In this document: positions 1-8,056 of the stretch, one piece after another
Position numbering within the stretch: position 1 is the stretch's first letter
Layout: each line of letters begins with the position of its first letter
NCBI GenBank assembly: GCA_002720095.2
Contig: PBGP02000022.1
Span: 1-64,000 of the forward strand
Direction of reading: 5' to 3'
Origin: Methanobacteriota archaeon
GTDB lineage: Archaea > Thermoplasmatota > Poseidoniia > Poseidoniales > Poseidoniaceae
Length of the DNA stretch: 64,000 nucleotides
Notes under the pieces: generated by a model
Told to the model about the DNA's origin: nothing
Databases searched by the model: none
The model's input: only the letters and a program-made list of their open reading frames with translations
Made by a program: the position numbers and the translations under genes

Positions 1-1
1 A

Positions 2-1537
2 CGTCAGATTAAGAATATAAATGATTTAGAGGTAGAAATTTTATCTTCATATGTCCTCGAAGAAAAGGCATCAGGCATCATTAAAACACTTATGCTTGAT
101 ATTGGAGACATAGATTCACTAGGCACCCCAATGATTTTTTCAAATATTGGCAAGGGGGGATTATCAATTTTAGGTTTTATGTTTTATGAAAATAACTTAG
201 ATAATATAAATGAACCCTTGTTATTGCAAACAAAGTGGACTGGTGATTTAGTTGTTGAATATTTATTTAATTTAGTTAAAGAAAAATCAAAATATAGTTT
301 AAAGATATATTCATCGATTTTTGATAGAATCTGTAGTGGTGATGTTTCAATGCCTATTAATTTAATTACAATGGAGAACGGGATTCTTTCAAATCCAGTC
401 CCTATTAGTTTCTCCCCAAAAATAGCAGAGGAGTTAGGAATAAATACAAATACAGAAATAATAATGTTTAGAGATGAAAGTCAAATAAACATAATTATTA
501 ATGAAAATAGTGAGGAAAGATGGATTAGACTTCCTTTCAATAAATTAACTGATGCCAATGGAAAAATAAAATCTAAGAGGATCTTCACAGCAGTTGAAAG
601 AAATTTGGCAATTGCTAGAGATAAGAAATCAATTTCTATGTCTTCATTAACTACAGCAGTTAAAAAATGGGATGGTGAGTTAAATCGTGAGTTAACTAAT
701 GTTGGAATTTGTATAAAATTTAAGACCCATGGAGTAGAACTTGAACACGGGAATGAAATATCATTATTGGAGGAAGAAAATTTAATACTTGCAGGCATTA
801 TTCCGCAGTTGTTAAATTTACTGTTTGTAAAATATTGTAAATCACCGGAACTTTGGAATAAGTCTGAGTTACGAAAAGAAGAAGTTCAAAATAATAGAAA
901 AAATAGAATGAAAAAGATGTATAGCAGAGTTTTTCATTGGGGCACTGATAATATTCGCTATGTTAAACTTTCAAAAGGAAGTCCAATGGCTAAACATTGG
1001 GTTTCTCCACACGTTAGGTTGACACCTTTGAAGAAGAAAGAAACAATCGAAAAGTACAGGAAGAAAGGATGGGCAATATACAGAGAGGGTACAAAAATAA
1101 TAGGTTCTACGTATGTTATTGCACACATTAGAGGTAAAGCAAAAACATCTAACTGGGATGGGACTTATAATTTTGGTAAAAAAGGTTTGGGGCCTTATTC
1201 TCAAATGGCTATATCTTGGTTAAAACATATAGAAGATACCGAAGGAATTGTAATCCAGCATGCAGAATCAGGTGGAGAACTTAGATTGCCTCTTGGAGAT
1301 ACATGGATTAATCTTGATGGTTGGTGTGAAGAAACTAATACTGCATATGAATTTCATGGGGATGTTTGGCACGGCAACCCTAAACTTTTCAGTTCTGGAG
1401 AGTTTTGTCATCCTCATTCTGAAATGACTGCAGGAGAGTTATATGAAAAAACTCTTCAACGTGAAAAAGATATTGTGAATTTAGGTATTAATTTAGTGAC
1501 AATTTGGGAGTATGACTGGATAAAATCTCAAAATTAG
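2..1537 (+). CDS. Vsr-like (very-short-patch-repair fold) endonuclease-type protein, 5' end cut by window edge
   Basis: The ORF track begins at the ATG at 92, but the frame has no stop from base 2 onward, so the gene probably starts outside the window. About 511 residues are visible. I recognise nothing in the first ~380 residues. The last ~100 look like a Vsr/restriction-endonuclease fold: a strand with 'TAYEFHGDVWHGNP', then a helix with 'EKTLQREKDIVNLG' and a closing 'LVTIWEYDW'. This matches the E..HG..WH / RE...GY..V.IWE.DW pattern of Vsr-like nucleases, in which the acidic and His residues bind metal. Inferred role: DNA cleavage in repair or defence. No methylase or other restriction-modification partner is visible downstream. 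The fold call is moderate; the function is not established. Confidence 0.5.
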   Translation, partial: RQIKNINDLEVEILSSYVLEEKASGIIKTLMLDIGDIDSLGTPMIFSNIGKGGLSILGFMFYENNLDNINEPLLLQTKWTGDLVVEYLFNLVKEKSKYSLKIYSSIFDRICSGDVSMPINLITMENGILSNPVPISFSPKIAEELGINTNTEIIMFRDESQINIIINENSEERWIRLPFNKLTDANGKIKSKRIFTAVERNLAIARDKKSISMSSLTTAVKKWDGELNRELTNVGICIKFKTHGVELEHGNEISLLEEENLILAGIIPQLLNLLFVKYCKSPELWNKSELRKEEVQNNRKNRMKKMYSRVFHWGTDNIRYVKLSKGSPMAKHWVSPHVRLTPLKKKETIEKYRKKGWAIYREGTKIIGSTYVIAHIRGKAKTSNWDGTYNFGKKGLGPYSQMAISWLKHIEDTEGIVIQHAESGGELRLPLGDTWINLDGWCEETNTAYEFHGDVWHGNPKLFSSGEFCHPHSEMTAGELYEKTLQREKDIVNLGINLVTIWEYDWIKSQN

Positions 1538-1552
1538 AGGGGCGTCTAGACC

Positions 1553-1577
1553 CCGGCACGAGCACTTTTCTAAAATC
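1553..1577 (+). repeat. Left copy of an imperfect direct repeat flanking the gene at 1682-2515
   Basis: This segment reads 'gcacgagcacttttctaaaa' and sits 16 bases after the upstream stop codon. A near-identical segment, 'tacgagcactttttcaaaaa', lies on the other side of the next gene. The shared core is acgagcactttt followed by an A-rich run, with a looser match extending to the left (tag..ccc.g). It could be a boundary repeat of a mobile segment, or a shared end signal. Confidence 0.4.
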
Positions 1578-1681
1578 GCAGTACATAGGTTAACCGTAAA
1601 TTTTGGTTTGGATTATTGGATGATTATACCTGTGTGAGTAGCATTCTATAGAAATTAATTTAATTATTAACTAAATAATTA

Positions 1682-2515
1682 TTAGATATTCTCACTCAAC
1701 CATTCGTTCCATAAAGGCCAGATGTATTCCCAATCTTGGTCAGAAGTAGGTCCGTTAATTGAATTGACGAACTTAACTCCAAGCACAGGGATTAATCTAC
1801 CACCCAGACTAATTCTTCCGACAGATATCTCAGTTCTCTTTGTTGGACCAATATTCTTACGTTCGAATTTCTGTCTTGAGAATAAAGACTCGATCATTCT
1901 TGTCGGTGCATTCCCATTGAGAAAAATCCATTTTGGCATCGTACTGCTCAATAAATTCGAAATAAAATCCTTGTAATGGATTAGCGCAGGGTGATTTTCG
2001 TATGCATTCTTGAGTAATTTCTCGTTGAAGTTCGCCTTAGCCGAATAGTATGGGATTATATCCAGCTTCAATACATGTTTGTGGAATGTCGTCCTTGCTC
2101 CTGAAAATTTTCCAGACTCCAACCAAGTTTCTCTAAATTTTTCCTGTCCAAGAATATTACCAAGCCTAGTAAAGTATCGTCCATAGTATGCATCACTAAC
2201 AAAGTAATTCTTTATTTTGTCAAGCCATGGTTCTAAATGTTTCACCTCATTTTTTCTTTTCCATCTTTCTAAACAATCATTGGGTAGTTCAATTTCAGTT
2301 TCGTAGAATCCTTTCATGTTTGGTCTGTAGGCTGGATTGATCCCAAACATTGCTATGCAGTTGCCTGGTGACAATAATTCAGGGTTTCCAACGAATGGAT
2401 TTGGTGGAACTTCGTTTGCTAATTTAGCATTACCTTTTAGATTGAGTAACTCGTTTAGCTCATCGACATCATTGGTATAATTACGTTTCAAAAATTCGTA
2501 CAATTGATTATACAT
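1682..2515 (-). CDS. Unrecognised soluble protein, possibly uracil-DNA-glycosylase-like fold
   Basis: The listed ORF starts at 2569 with a hydrophobic stretch that looks like translated leader. The internal ATG at 2513-2515 ('MYNQLYEFL') gives a more protein-like 277-residue product. I do not recognise the family firmly. Two stretches recall the UDG/TDG superfamily: 'CIAMFGINPAYRP' resembles the GINPG-type motif near the active site, and 'KWIFLNGNAPTRMI' resembles the late strand motif. That is only pattern resemblance. The protein is rich in Trp, Tyr and Phe and has no membrane segment after the chosen start. It is transcribed against its upstream neighbour and bracketed by two short direct repeats, so it may have been acquired. 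Confidence 0.5.
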   Translation of the reverse strand: MYNQLYEFLKRNYTNDVDELNELLNLKGNAKLANEVPPNPFVGNPELLSPGNCIAMFGINPAYRPNMKGFYETEIELPNDCLERWKRKNEVKHLEPWLDKIKNYFVSDAYYGRYFTRLGNILGQEKFRETWLESGKFSGARTTFHKHVLKLDIIPYYSAKANFNEKLLKNAYENHPALIHYKDFISNLLSSTMPKWIFLNGNAPTRMIESLFSRQKFERKNIGPTKRTEISVGRISLGGRLIPVLGVKFVNSINGPTSDQDWEYIWPLWNEWLSENI

Positions 2516-2598
2516 ATATATTACAACTACAAAAAACAATGTACATATAATTTTTGTATTTTTATTCAAAATATACTACCGTGGTATTTGCAGATAGT

Positions 2599-2625
2599 AC
2601 CCTGTACGAGCACTTTTTCAAAAAT
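2599..2625 (+). repeat. Right copy of the imperfect direct repeat
   Basis: Contains 'tacgagcactttttcaaaaa', matching the copy at 1553-1577 in the same orientation with a shared 12-base core (acgagcactttt). It lies between the start of the 1682-2515 gene and the promoter of the DoxX-like gene. The two copies are about 1.05 kb apart and enclose exactly one gene. Confidence 0.4.
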
Positions 2626-2688
2626 TCAAATTTCCAGTTGTATGAGTTTGTATATATAATTATAAATTATGTTGTTTTCCCTACAATC

Positions 2689-2697
2689 ATATAAATA
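2689..2697 (+). promoter_or_regulatory. TATA box of the DoxX-like gene
   Basis: The sequence ATATAAATA is centred 26 bases before the ATG at 2719. This is the archaeal TATA-to-start distance expected for a leaderless transcript. It is the cleanest promoter I see in the window. Confidence 0.6.
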
Positions 2698-2718
2698 TCA
2701 CTAAAACATCATTAAGGT

Positions 2719-3186
2719 ATGGGAGTATATGAAAGTATAAACTCAAGGTTAGAAAAAATTGACATAATTATTACATCATTTATGAACAAATGGGGTGTGA
2801 CTTTGTTACGGTATTCGCTAGGAATCATATATGTCTGGTTTGGTGCATTAAAGCCACTCGGTCTAAGTCCTGCACAGGAACTTGTAGAAAATACAGTATA
2901 TTGGTTTGAAGATCCAAAAACGTTCGTTCCGATTTTAGGAGTTTGGGAGATTGTTATCGGCATTACAATATGTATCAAACCTTTAATCAGAGTAGCCTTG
3001 TTTTTGCTGCTAATTCAGATGCCTGGAACATTTTTACCGCTGATTTTATTTCCTGAAGTATGTTTCACTAATTTCCCGTTTGGTTTGACGCTTGAAGGTC
3101 AATATATTGTAAAAAATCTTATAATAATCTCTGCTGCTATTGTCGTTGGTTCGACTGTTAGAAAAGATATCTCATTTAGCAATTAA
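2719..3186 (+). CDS. DoxX-like small membrane protein
   Basis: A 155-residue integral membrane protein with about four hydrophobic segments. The first, 'LLRYSLGIIYVWFGALKPLG', is the typical DoxX/DUF417-type opening helix, followed by a loop and 'GVWEIVIGITICI'. Family members occur in inner membranes and are linked to oxidoreductase or thiol metabolism, but no biochemical role can be assigned here. The start is supported by a TATA box 26 bases upstream. It stands alone as a transcription unit, with 127 bases to the next gene. The family call is reasonably sure; the function is unknown. Confidence 0.7.
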   Translation: MGVYESINSRLEKIDIIITSFMNKWGVTLLRYSLGIIYVWFGALKPLGLSPAQELVENTVYWFEDPKTFVPILGVWEIVIGITICIKPLIRVALFLLLIQMPGTFLPLILFPEVCFTNFPFGLTLEGQYIVKNLIIISAAIVVGSTVRKDISFSN

Positions 3187-3283
3187 GACAATAATGTGCA
3201 ATGTAATTTTTTACTAAATTAGAGTATTTTTGTTTAAACAATTATTCATTAACGCTCGAATGTAATACCACAAATAAACGTCG

Positions 3284-3291
3284 ATTAAAAT
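3284..3291 (+). promoter_or_regulatory. TATA-like box of the PNPOx gene
   Basis: ATTAAAAT lies about 26 bases before the ATG at 3314, again the spacing for a leaderless archaeal transcript. No Shine-Dalgarno sequence precedes that ATG, which agrees with this reading. Confidence 0.45.
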
Positions 3292-3313
3292 AGTAATACT
3301 AATTGTTACTAAC

Positions 3314-3943
3314 ATGAGGAATATTAGGAAAGACTATCAAAAAGGAAAACCAATAGTGATAACAGACAAAACTAAACCTCTTGATCTTCTAGAAATTTGG
3401 ATTAATGATGCATTAGAAAATGGAGTGACAGAGCCTAATGCTATGAATATAGCCACTGTTGATTCTAACGGGCATCCTCGAAATAGGATGGTCTTAATTA
3501 AGCATTTAGTGAACGACGAAATAGGTTTCTTTACAAATTTAAACAGTGATAAATCTATTGAAATCCAAGGTCATTCCAGAATTTCATGTACAATTTGGTG
3601 GCCAGAAATGGAAAGACAAGTTAGAGTTGAGGGAGTTACTCAAAAAATGAAAAAAGATCTTGTTGAAGATTATTTTTTCTCGAGACCAAGAAAAAGTAGG
3701 ATTGCCGCATGGGCTTCGGATCAGAGTAAGAAGCTAGAATCCAGAAAAAAATTAGAAGATAGATTTGATTACTACAATTCAAAATTTGAGGGCGGTGATG
3801 TTCCACTACCTCCGTTTTGGGGTGGTTATATTATCACTCCTGAAAGAGTAGAATATTGGGAAGGAAGACCGAGTCGTCTTCACGAAAGGGTAGTTATCAA
3901 AAAATCAGAAAATAGTTGGAAGACAGAAAGATTATACCCATAA
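3314..3943 (+). CDS. pdxH: Pyridoxamine 5'-phosphate oxidase
   Basis: A 209-residue FMN enzyme that would oxidise pyridoxamine/pyridoxine 5'-phosphate to PLP, using oxygen. Family landmarks are present in order: N-terminal 'MRNIRKDY', the FMN-binding strand 'GHPRNRMVLIK', 'GFFTNLNSDKS', 'QVRVEGVTQK', the 'SRIAAWASDQS' stretch and the C-terminal 'VEYWEGRPSRLHER' substrate segment. Length equals the usual 200-220. The final 'ERLYP' replaces the common RLxP. PLP salvage by an oxygen-dependent PNPOx fits an aerobic lifestyle. It forms a single-gene unit with its own TATA-like box. Confidence 0.92.
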   Translation: MRNIRKDYQKGKPIVITDKTKPLDLLEIWINDALENGVTEPNAMNIATVDSNGHPRNRMVLIKHLVNDEIGFFTNLNSDKSIEIQGHSRISCTIWWPEMERQVRVEGVTQKMKKDLVEDYFFSRPRKSRIAAWASDQSKKLESRKKLEDRFDYYNSKFEGGDVPLPPFWGGYIITPERVEYWEGRPSRLHERVVIKKSENSWKTERLYP

Positions 3944-4113
3944 ACATACATTGACTATATGGATTTCTTAGGTCATGCGGATTGAATCATTGTGAATTTC
4001 AACTATCTGTAATCTGTTGTTACCAATTGTGTACACAATTAGAAATAATAACACTCAAAAAATTATTTGTAAGGTATACTAGTAATTGTTTCCGACAAAC
4101 CTCGTGAATATGT

Positions 4114-4278
4114 TTAAAACACACCCGCACTACGCAATGAAAAAAACGCTATAACACTACAAATAACGTAAATGACGATCCCCATGGGACTTCTTTTGAA
4201 TTTTGAAGACGGTTTAAATCCAAGAATTGGTTCAACTTTTTCTGCAAGATCTTCTTCTATCTTTCCAATTGGCTTCAT
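4114..4278 (-). CDS. 54-residue single-span membrane protein (not in ORF track)
   Basis: A small ORF missed by the track because of its length. It runs from ATG (4278-4276) to TAA (4116-4114). The product starts 'MKPIGKIEEDLAEKVEPILG' and ends with one hydrophobic helix, 'MGIVIYVICSVIAFFSL', plus a seven-residue tail. The start is supported by 'gaggtgg' eight bases upstream, a good Shine-Dalgarno. The topology is a charged cytoplasmic helix plus a C-terminal anchor, as in tail-anchored proteins. I considered a Sec61-beta type but see no family signature. It is transcribed against pdxH and divergently from the CDP-alcohol gene. Confidence 0.55.
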   Translation of the reverse strand: MKPIGKIEEDLAEKVEPILGFKPSSKFKRSPMGIVIYVICSVIAFFSLRSAGVF

Positions 4279-4715
4279 GATTTAATCCACCTCTGTTATA
4301 GTTTTGAATATTTGGTGGGGGTATTAAAAAATCTACAAGTAATTCATAAAAATGAGAGAGGAGCTTAAATTAAAATTATCCAAGTAAAGTGTTTATTTTC
4401 GTTTTTCCTCCCATATTAAATCCGATAGCAAAATCAAGCATTAGGATAAATCTAAAGATTAACCCAGAGAACAATTAATCATGAAAATATTCAAGGAAAC
4501 AATGAGTCTGTATGTTTCAATACCCTAAGGCAATGCAATCATTATTGAATTATCATGGAATATGCAATAATTGCAGATGTAAGCATCATCTCCTCAGTTG
4601 AATTTGTCAGGATTATGTCACAAACTTGTCTACAAGATGTAATTAATTTCAAAAGTGGGCGTACTAAGTAGGAGAATACTATAATGAGAATCTTCAGGAT
4701 GTATTGAGGGTATAA
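4279..4715. other. 437-base intergenic region
   Basis: The longest gene-free stretch in the window. It holds the promoter and Shine-Dalgarno of the small gene to its left and, at the right end, the promoter of the CDP-alcohol gene. The longest open stretch starting with ATG is about 15 codons. I see no tRNA, repeat array or strong hairpin. A small RNA cannot be excluded by eye. Confidence 0.5.
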
Positions 4716-5471
4716 GTGTCAGTCAGTAAATATGGGGGCCGCAGAGTCCTTGACTTGTCAGATTGGGGGCGACCGATAGCCAGAGTTATTGCTCGGTATC
4801 TCAAAGAAAAACCAGTATCAGTAATCCAGGTTACTAACCTTCATCTGTTACTCACGATATATTGTTCATGGTTGATCCTACAAGGTTCGACAAAGATTGC
4901 ATGTACTTTACTGGTGGTTAAGGGGGTTATTGATGCTGTTGACGGAGAATTAGCGAGAATTCGTGAACGTCCTTCGCACACAGGTAGGTTCTGGGATACC
5001 ATAGCGGATTCTATTGGGATGATTGCAGTCATGAGCGCATTCGGGCAGCTTTATAGTTGGGGACCAGTACTTACATTTGCATTAATTATGGCGATACTTT
5101 TCCAATATTCTTTGTTCAATCATTATTCAATATTAATGAGGTCTTTGACCTCTGGCGATAGTACAAGTCGCATGGATGAACGCTCTAAGCCAACGGCTTA
5201 TGCTTGGGAGCGACAATCCATGGTCAATATTTTCCACTCATTCTATCTAGTATTTTTCAGTTGGCAAGATCGTATTATTGCCGCTTTATCAGGAAAAGGT
5301 TCAAACAATTTAACATTTGAATTAACAATTTCATCAATCCTTGGCTTTGGACTGCAATCATTAATTATTTTAGGGTTGGCGATTTTCGAAAGTCTTGCTT
5401 ATCTACCAGAATTGATTTTAGGTGTAAATATGGCATTATTAGCGATAGTATTGTTGCGCAGCCACATTTGA
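4716..5471 (+). CDS. CDP-alcohol phosphatidyltransferase family protein
   Basis: A 251-residue membrane enzyme that would transfer a phosphoalcohol from a CDP-activated donor in phospholipid synthesis. The full catalytic signature DxxDGxxARx8GxxxDxxxD is present as 'DAVDGELARIRERPSHTGRF' followed by WDTIAD. All four metal-binding Asp are there. Several hydrophobic helices follow. The start is GTG. The acceptor alcohol (inositol, serine, glycerol) cannot be read from the motif. No other lipid gene adjoins it. In archaea such enzymes usually make archaetidyl-inositol, -serine or -glycerol phosphate. Confidence 0.85.
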   Translation: MSVSKYGGRRVLDLSDWGRPIARVIARYLKEKPVSVIQVTNLHLLLTIYCSWLILQGSTKIACTLLVVKGVIDAVDGELARIRERPSHTGRFWDTIADSIGMIAVMSAFGQLYSWGPVLTFALIMAILFQYSLFNHYSILMRSLTSGDSTSRMDERSKPTAYAWERQSMVNIFHSFYLVFFSWQDRIIAALSGKGSNNLTFELTISSILGFGLQSLIILGLAIFESLAYLPELILGVNMALLAIVLLRSHI

Positions 5472-5617
5472 AAAAATAATGAAAAATATTGTTTTATAAT
5501 ATTGAGAATTAAATAAATGTATTTATTAAATATTAAATAGCATATTATGAAAAATTTGAAAGAATTCAAAAAATAAATTGAAAAAACGAAAAACTGTTTT
5601 GGATTAGTAAAGAGGAG

Positions 5618-5638
5618 GAGGAGTTTCTGAAACGCCTC
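5618..5638. repeat. Short inverted repeat between convergent genes
   Basis: GAGG-a-GTTTC-t-GAAAC-g-CCTC is an almost perfect palindrome with one mismatched pair and a one-base centre. It lies in the 228-base spacer between the ends of the CDP-alcohol and RidA genes. The tight centre makes a protein site as likely as a terminator hairpin. Confidence 0.35.
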
Positions 5639-5699
5639 TGAAATTATAAAGTACATTCATCGTCTTTTTTAATGCAATTAGATCCATAAAATAGTATTT

Positions 5700-6092
5700 C
5701 TAATTACTAGTAATAGCGCTTGCCTCAATCTCAACCAGAAAACTGTCATCTATAAGGGCGCTAACCTCTAAACCTGTAGAGACAGGTCTTATTTCGCCAA
5801 AGAATTTCTCATGCACCTTTGCAACCTCAATCATGAATTCCCTATCGGTAACAAAAATACGAGTACGCACAACATCCGACATCATGCCACCCGCCTGTTC
5901 TATAACTTCCTGGATTTTTTCAAGGACGTATTGAGTTTGGGCGCTTACATCTCCTTCGCCAACTAAATTTCCTTTGTTATCCACAGCAACAGTTCCAGCG
6001 ACCTCTATAAATTGGCCGACTCTGACTGCACGGGAATATCCAGCAATAGGCTCCCAAGGGGCCCCTGATGAAATATTAATTCTATTACTCAT
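5700..6092 (-). CDS. RidA family protein (enamine/imine deaminase)
   Basis: RidA/YjgF/UK114 proteins hydrolyse reactive enamine/imine intermediates released by PLP enzymes. The sequence follows the family: 'INISSGAPWEPIAGYSRAVR', 'EVAGTVAVDNKGNLVG', 'QTQYVLEKIQEVIEQAGG', the 'VVRTRIFVTD' strand carrying the Arg that binds the substrate carboxylate in active members, and a C-terminal 'VEIEASAI' strand with Glu. I chose the ATG at 6092 because related proteins begin just before 'RINISSG'; earlier in-frame ATGs at 6110, 6122 and 6170 are possible. It pairs sensibly with the PLP-producing PNPOx 2 kb away, but it is not in the same operon. Confidence 0.88.
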   Translation of the reverse strand: MSNRINISSGAPWEPIAGYSRAVRVGQFIEVAGTVAVDNKGNLVGEGDVSAQTQYVLEKIQEVIEQAGGMMSDVVRTRIFVTDREFMIEVAKVHEKFFGEIRPVSTGLEVSALIDDSFLVEIEASAITSN

Positions 6093-6288
6093 AACTTTAC
6101 TAGTGCTCATGTTGTATATCATACCATCGGATAAGTTGCAAGAGATTTCTAAAACCACTTTGTATTTCATTTTTGATACAAAGAGATTAACTGGGCCAGT
6201 TAAGACAAGTATGAAGAATCTTTACACTGGAAATATTAATTTCGGAGGTAAATCATCATTGAATAACAAAACAAGTATGTAAATTATC

Positions 6289-8052
6289 TTATTCGAGTAA
6301 TCTTCCATCTACAGATAGGTCTTGATATGCATTAACAGGCCCTTCTAGCTCATCTGGGAGTGGCGTTACATTATTACGCGTCACTACTTGCTTACTTTCT
6401 ACTAATTCGACAATGTAGTTCACATTTTCTGTTGTGTCGATTTCTGTAAAATCACTTCTTTGATGTGCCCCCCTACTTTCTTTACGCTCAATCGCACATC
6501 TAATTGTTGCCTCAGCACTATCAATTGAGCCTAGTAAATCTAATGCTAGGGCAAGATCAGAGAAACCTTCAGCACTTGGTCTAACATCTACATCCTTAGA
6601 TGCCTCTTTAACCTTCATCAATTCTTCAAGTCCTTTTTGCAGACCCTCTCCAGAGCGTAAAACACCGCAGTAATTCCACATAATATCTCTAACAGCCCTT
6701 TGTAATGGGCGTGCTAATTGTTCTCCATTCGTTGTTAATTTGTCTAGCTCCTCAATAGCTTCTTGGATAATACTTCTATTTCTTGTCTGAAGATCTAATG
6801 TTTCAGAAAATTTTGCAGCTTCGTCACCTGCGATTTTTCCAAATACTAGAATTTCAGCTAGAGAATTACCTCCGAGTCGATTCGCCCCATGAACTCCAGA
6901 TGTACATTCTCCAGCAGCATACAATCCTATTACGCCAGTAGAATGAGTCTCAGGATCTACCACAACTCCCCCCATACTATAATGTGCAGTTGGAGCCACC
7001 TCCATTGGGTGTTTAGATATGTCAAGCATTTGTGATTCCATGAATTGTCTGTACATTCTGGGAAGTTTTTCAAGAATAATGCCTTTATCAACATGGCTTA
7101 TGTCTAGATATACGCCGTTGTTCTCGGTTCCACGTCCTTCTGAAATTTCTGTATAATTTGCCAAAGCAACACGATCTCTTGTTGATAGTTCCATTCTTAC
7201 AGAATCATAATGTTTCATGTAACGCTCTCCTTGAGAATTAGTCAATCTACCTCCTTCACCTCTGACAGCTTCAGTCACAAGAGTGCCTGCGAGTGACTCA
7301 GGGTGGACCATTCCAGTAGGGTGAAATTGAACCATCTCCATATCAGATAGTTTGCAACCTGATTTAAGTGCTAATCTCATTGCATCACCTGTATTTTCAT
7401 CCCTCCGAGATGAACTTCTTCTCCAAATCCTAGTGTGTCCTCCTGCAGCCAGTACTACAGAATCTGAAAGAAACACAGTTCTTTCTCCAGAATTAATGTC
7501 AAATGCCATGGCTCCAAAACATTGTTTCTGGCCATTTTGTGTATTTACTAACAATCTAGACACATAAGTCATATCAATTATTGGGATTTGCAACTGCTCT
7601 ACTTTTTCTACAAGTGTACTGAGAATTGCTCTTCCAGTGTAATCTCCAGCATAGCAAGTCCTTCTGTAAGTATGGGCGCCAAAATATCGTTGGTCTAATT
7701 CACCATCTTCTGTTCTAGCAAATGGAGTGCCCCAGTCAACTAACTCTCTCACTCTGTTGGGGGCATCCTTAACTAAAATTTCAACAGTCTTAGGATCTCC
7801 GATGTGATAACCTTCTTGATAAGTGTCAACAAAATGTTGAATCCAGTCATCTTCAGGGTCTACAGTCCCAAGAGCTGCATTGATTCCACCAGCAGCTAAG
7901 GTGGTATGAGCGTCGTTTTTAATTCGCTTTCCAATCACCATCACCTCACATCCGCTTTCATGTGCTGCGATAGCAGCTCGAAGTCCAGCACCACCTGAAC
8001 CAATTATCAGTACATTGCAAATTTTTGTTCTATATTCTTTCATTATAATCAC
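6289..8052 (-). CDS. sdhA: Succinate dehydrogenase/fumarate reductase-type flavoprotein subunit (orphan)
   Basis: A 587-residue FAD enzyme. The N-terminal dinucleotide motif 'VLIIGSGGAGLRAAIAAHES' is followed by the FAD-histidyl region 'HTTLAAGGINAALG', the active-site stretch 'QFHPTGM', the catalytic 'RGEGGRL' and 'HYSMGGV', then 'GLYAAGECTSGVHGANRLGG'. The C-terminal 'ESRGAHQRSDF' favours SdhA/FrdA over L-aspartate oxidase (NadB), as does the length. No iron-sulfur or membrane-anchor subunit adjoins it. The start is GTG at 8052 or ATG at 8043. It begins four bases after the M28-ZIP gene, so the two are probably co-transcribed and may share its metal-type operator. Confidence 0.85.
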   Translation of the reverse strand: MIIMKEYRTKICNVLIIGSGGAGLRAAIAAHESGCEVMVIGKRIKNDAHTTLAAGGINAALGTVDPEDDWIQHFVDTYQEGYHIGDPKTVEILVKDAPNRVRELVDWGTPFARTEDGELDQRYFGAHTYRRTCYAGDYTGRAILSTLVEKVEQLQIPIIDMTYVSRLLVNTQNGQKQCFGAMAFDINSGERTVFLSDSVVLAAGGHTRIWRRSSSRRDENTGDAMRLALKSGCKLSDMEMVQFHPTGMVHPESLAGTLVTEAVRGEGGRLTNSQGERYMKHYDSVRMELSTRDRVALANYTEISEGRGTENNGVYLDISHVDKGIILEKLPRMYRQFMESQMLDISKHPMEVAPTAHYSMGGVVVDPETHSTGVIGLYAAGECTSGVHGANRLGGNSLAEILVFGKIAGDEAAKFSETLDLQTRNRSIIQEAIEELDKLTTNGEQLARPLQRAVRDIMWNYCGVLRSGEGLQKGLEELMKVKEASKDVDVRPSAEGFSDLALALDLLGSIDSAEATIRCAIERKESRGAHQRSDFTEIDTTENVNYIVELVESKQVVTRNNVTPLPDELEGPVNAYQDLSVDGRLLE

Positions 8053-8056
8053 ATTT

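Noticed and set aside
4114-4278. Sec61-beta/SecG identity for the small membrane protein
   Set aside because: Topology and size fit, but the conserved residues before the helix that I would expect are not there.
5399-5656. 85-residue minus-strand ORF rich in Phe/Leu/Ile
   Set aside because: It overlaps the end of the CDP-alcohol gene and the AT-rich spacer; its composition is what random AT-rich DNA gives.
6289-8052. L-aspartate oxidase (NadB) as first label
   Set aside because: The C-terminal 'ESRGAHQRSDF' and overall length fit SdhA/FrdA better; kept as an alternative only.
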